Source: Epiperipatus broadwayi (taxonomy: Eukaryota; Onychophora; Udeonychophora; Euonychophora; Peripatidae). Taken from it: a stretch of 64,000 nucleotides of DNA. The stretch is taken from NCBI GenBank assembly GCA_028023455.1, contig JAQFVV010012435.1, positions 2,728,001 to 2,792,000 on the forward strand, written 5' to 3'. Below are positions 62,691 through 64,000 of the stretch, in pieces. A program made the translations under genes and the position numbers. The notes below the pieces were generated by a model. That model was not told the origin of the DNA, did not search any database, and saw only the letters and a list, made by a program, of their open reading frames with translations. Every line of letters starts with the position of its first letter. Positions within the stretch are counted from its first letter, which is position 1.

Positions 62691-63770
62691 ATTTTTTTTT
62701 TTAGCAACACTTATTTCAAATTTCAATATTCTTATCATTGAATGATCATCAATACCCATATTTCACAAACATATAATACAATGCACAGTCAAAAAACTCG
62801 CTTTTTGGCAAATGGGGACTTAGCTATTATTACTTAGGTTGTAAACAGGAAGGAAATATAACTCTCTACTATCTGGCAATAGCTTGCTGAAAAATGCCTT
62901 TTTATTTACCTTTTTTTAAAATGACTTTTGGAAGGGTCTTTGCACCCCACTTGAAAAATGTTTCACGTTTTTATTTGATAAGTTCTGATCAATAGAAAAG
63001 CGTCAGAATAAACATTTTTGAATGCCGCGTGTATATTGTGTTATATATATAAAACACAAGTTTCATTTTTATTTTCTGAGAATAAATGAACAGAATTCTT
63101 TTCCTTTTCTTTTTTATTTTTGCAGGAAATAGCAGAATAAAAAAAAGTTGTTGGAAATGAAGTCCATGACAACCAAAAGAAAAAGTGGTTAATAGGAAGA
63201 CAGAAGTAGGTGTTGGAAGGAAGTTGAAGCCATACCATTACACAATGTCAAATATTAAAAAGTAAAAGATTTCAGAATGATTAAAATAATTGAAGGACTT
63301 GACCTTATATTGCTTTTTTTACGAGGTTATTTCTAATTTCTCTAAATGCGTTATTCTTTAGAAAAGTTTTTTGCCAAAGGAATATTAGATATCTGTTATA
63401 TATATATATATGTTAAATATTTTAGTATTTAAAACCTAAATATACTAAAAAATGTGATTTGTAGAGAAATATTTAAAAAATTAATAAACGTTTATCATCA
63501 TCATCATTTTCGACCAGTGTTAATCCAATTTAGAAGAAATACCTCCAAATTTAATCCAGTTTCACTAATTTAGAGCTTCTCTTCCCACATCACTCGAGCA
63601 AACTTCTTATCTCATCTAGTCATCACATATGTAGTCTTCTTTATTGGATCTTTTACAATATCGAAATTCAATTTAAAAGATTATCTGTTACATGCTTTGT
63701 TACTTCTTCTAGAATTATAATTAGTTCAAATCCATATAAACTTTTTAATTTTTTTTTTTTATATTTCAAA

Positions 63771-63847
63771 TGCATTGACTGGGAAGTGAATCCAGGCCAG
63801 CTTCTTGGAAGGCAGCTTGCTAACCACTAGGCCACCGGCACTTGACA
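63771..63847 (-). mobile_element. tRNA-derived SINE head (minus strand), best preserved
   Basis: On minus: tgccggtggcctagtggtta has a near-perfect A box (TGGCCTAGTGG), followed by ggctgcctt-like ctgccttcca, and cctggattcacttcccagtc at the B-box position. The same block order occurs at 31176-31258. It lacks paired acceptor ends, hence a SINE head and not a tRNA gene. The T-rich run at 63748-63760 may be a poly(A) tail in reverse. Confidence 0.65.
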
Positions 63848-63924
63848 ACTTTTTAATTTTTTCATTGACATTAATGATATGTTTGCACTTTTCACCAACT
63901 TATTTTGATATCTCTTTAATACTT

Positions 63925-64000
63925 CAAATAGTGCTGATTTAGCATGAAATATGCATCTTGGGGATCATATATTTTTTTTTACATGTTTTTGGTCATATAT
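63925..64000 (+). mobile_element. SINE-family copy cut by the window end
   Basis: gtgctgatttagcatgaaat, gcatcttggggatcatat and acatgtttttggtcatat match the body of the 26.1-kb SINE family. Confidence 0.5.

Noticed and set aside
63105-63210. Exon after a strong polypyrimidine tract and cag at 63126
   Set aside because: All three frames stop within a few codons and there is no convincing donor.

Overview
The window reads as intergenic or intronic DNA from a large, repeat-rich, very AT-rich animal genome (G+C well below 30% by eye). I see no host protein-coding gene, rRNA, functional tRNA, operon or CRISPR array that I can support. The animal signs are tRNA-derived SINE-like repeats, decayed Ty3/Gypsy and non-LTR retrotransposons, a Penelope-like reverse transcriptase relic, cut-and-paste transposons with target-site duplications, foldback elements and very long microsatellites. 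A lophotrochozoan such as a cephalopod would fit this repeat style, but I cannot prove the taxon from the sequence.

Layout. 1-6500: a 962-nt pure-purine tract containing a 401-nt G run, a small hairpin-ended retroposon (2152-2315), three foldback hairpins (2.8-3.8 kb) and a minisatellite (4.3-4.6 kb). 6500-10800: non-coding DNA with several short tandem-repeat arrays and a TATA/initiator pair at 10.44 kb. 10801-17454: the most distinctive unit, two 2,573-bp direct repeats (TG...CA ends, roughly 1% apart) around a 1.5-kb core with one intact 316-codon ORF of unknown function and an inverted copy of part of the repeat. 17.5-24.8 kb: plain AT-rich DNA. 24.8-27.2 kb: a perfect 61-bp-arm palindrome and paired inverted SINE-like repeats. 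28.4-32.8 kb: a broken Ty3/Gypsy element whose gag/protease/5' RT lie on plus and whose 3' RT/RNase H lie on minus. 32.9-34.6 kb: minus-strand primer-binding-like and core-promoter-like motifs. 35-40 kb: three decayed non-LTR fragments among long trinucleotide repeats. 40.8-41.8 kb: relatives of the 3-kb foldbacks, one in tandem. 47.9-50.0 kb: a hAT-like element with other repeats nested inside. 51.2-52.8 kb: a second TIR element with a perfect 8-bp duplication. 56-58 kb: a Penelope-like relic and another LINE 3' end. 58-64 kb: mostly featureless DNA with tRNA-like SINE heads near the end.

The candidates for something undescribed are (1) the 10.8-17.5 kb element, with oversized repeats, an orphan ORF and a terminal stem-loop; (2) a three-copy family of hairpin-ended retroposons with 13-14-bp duplications; and (3) the 51.2-52.8 kb element with three iterated hairpins next to its left end. 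All functional statements rest on motif reading without database searches.
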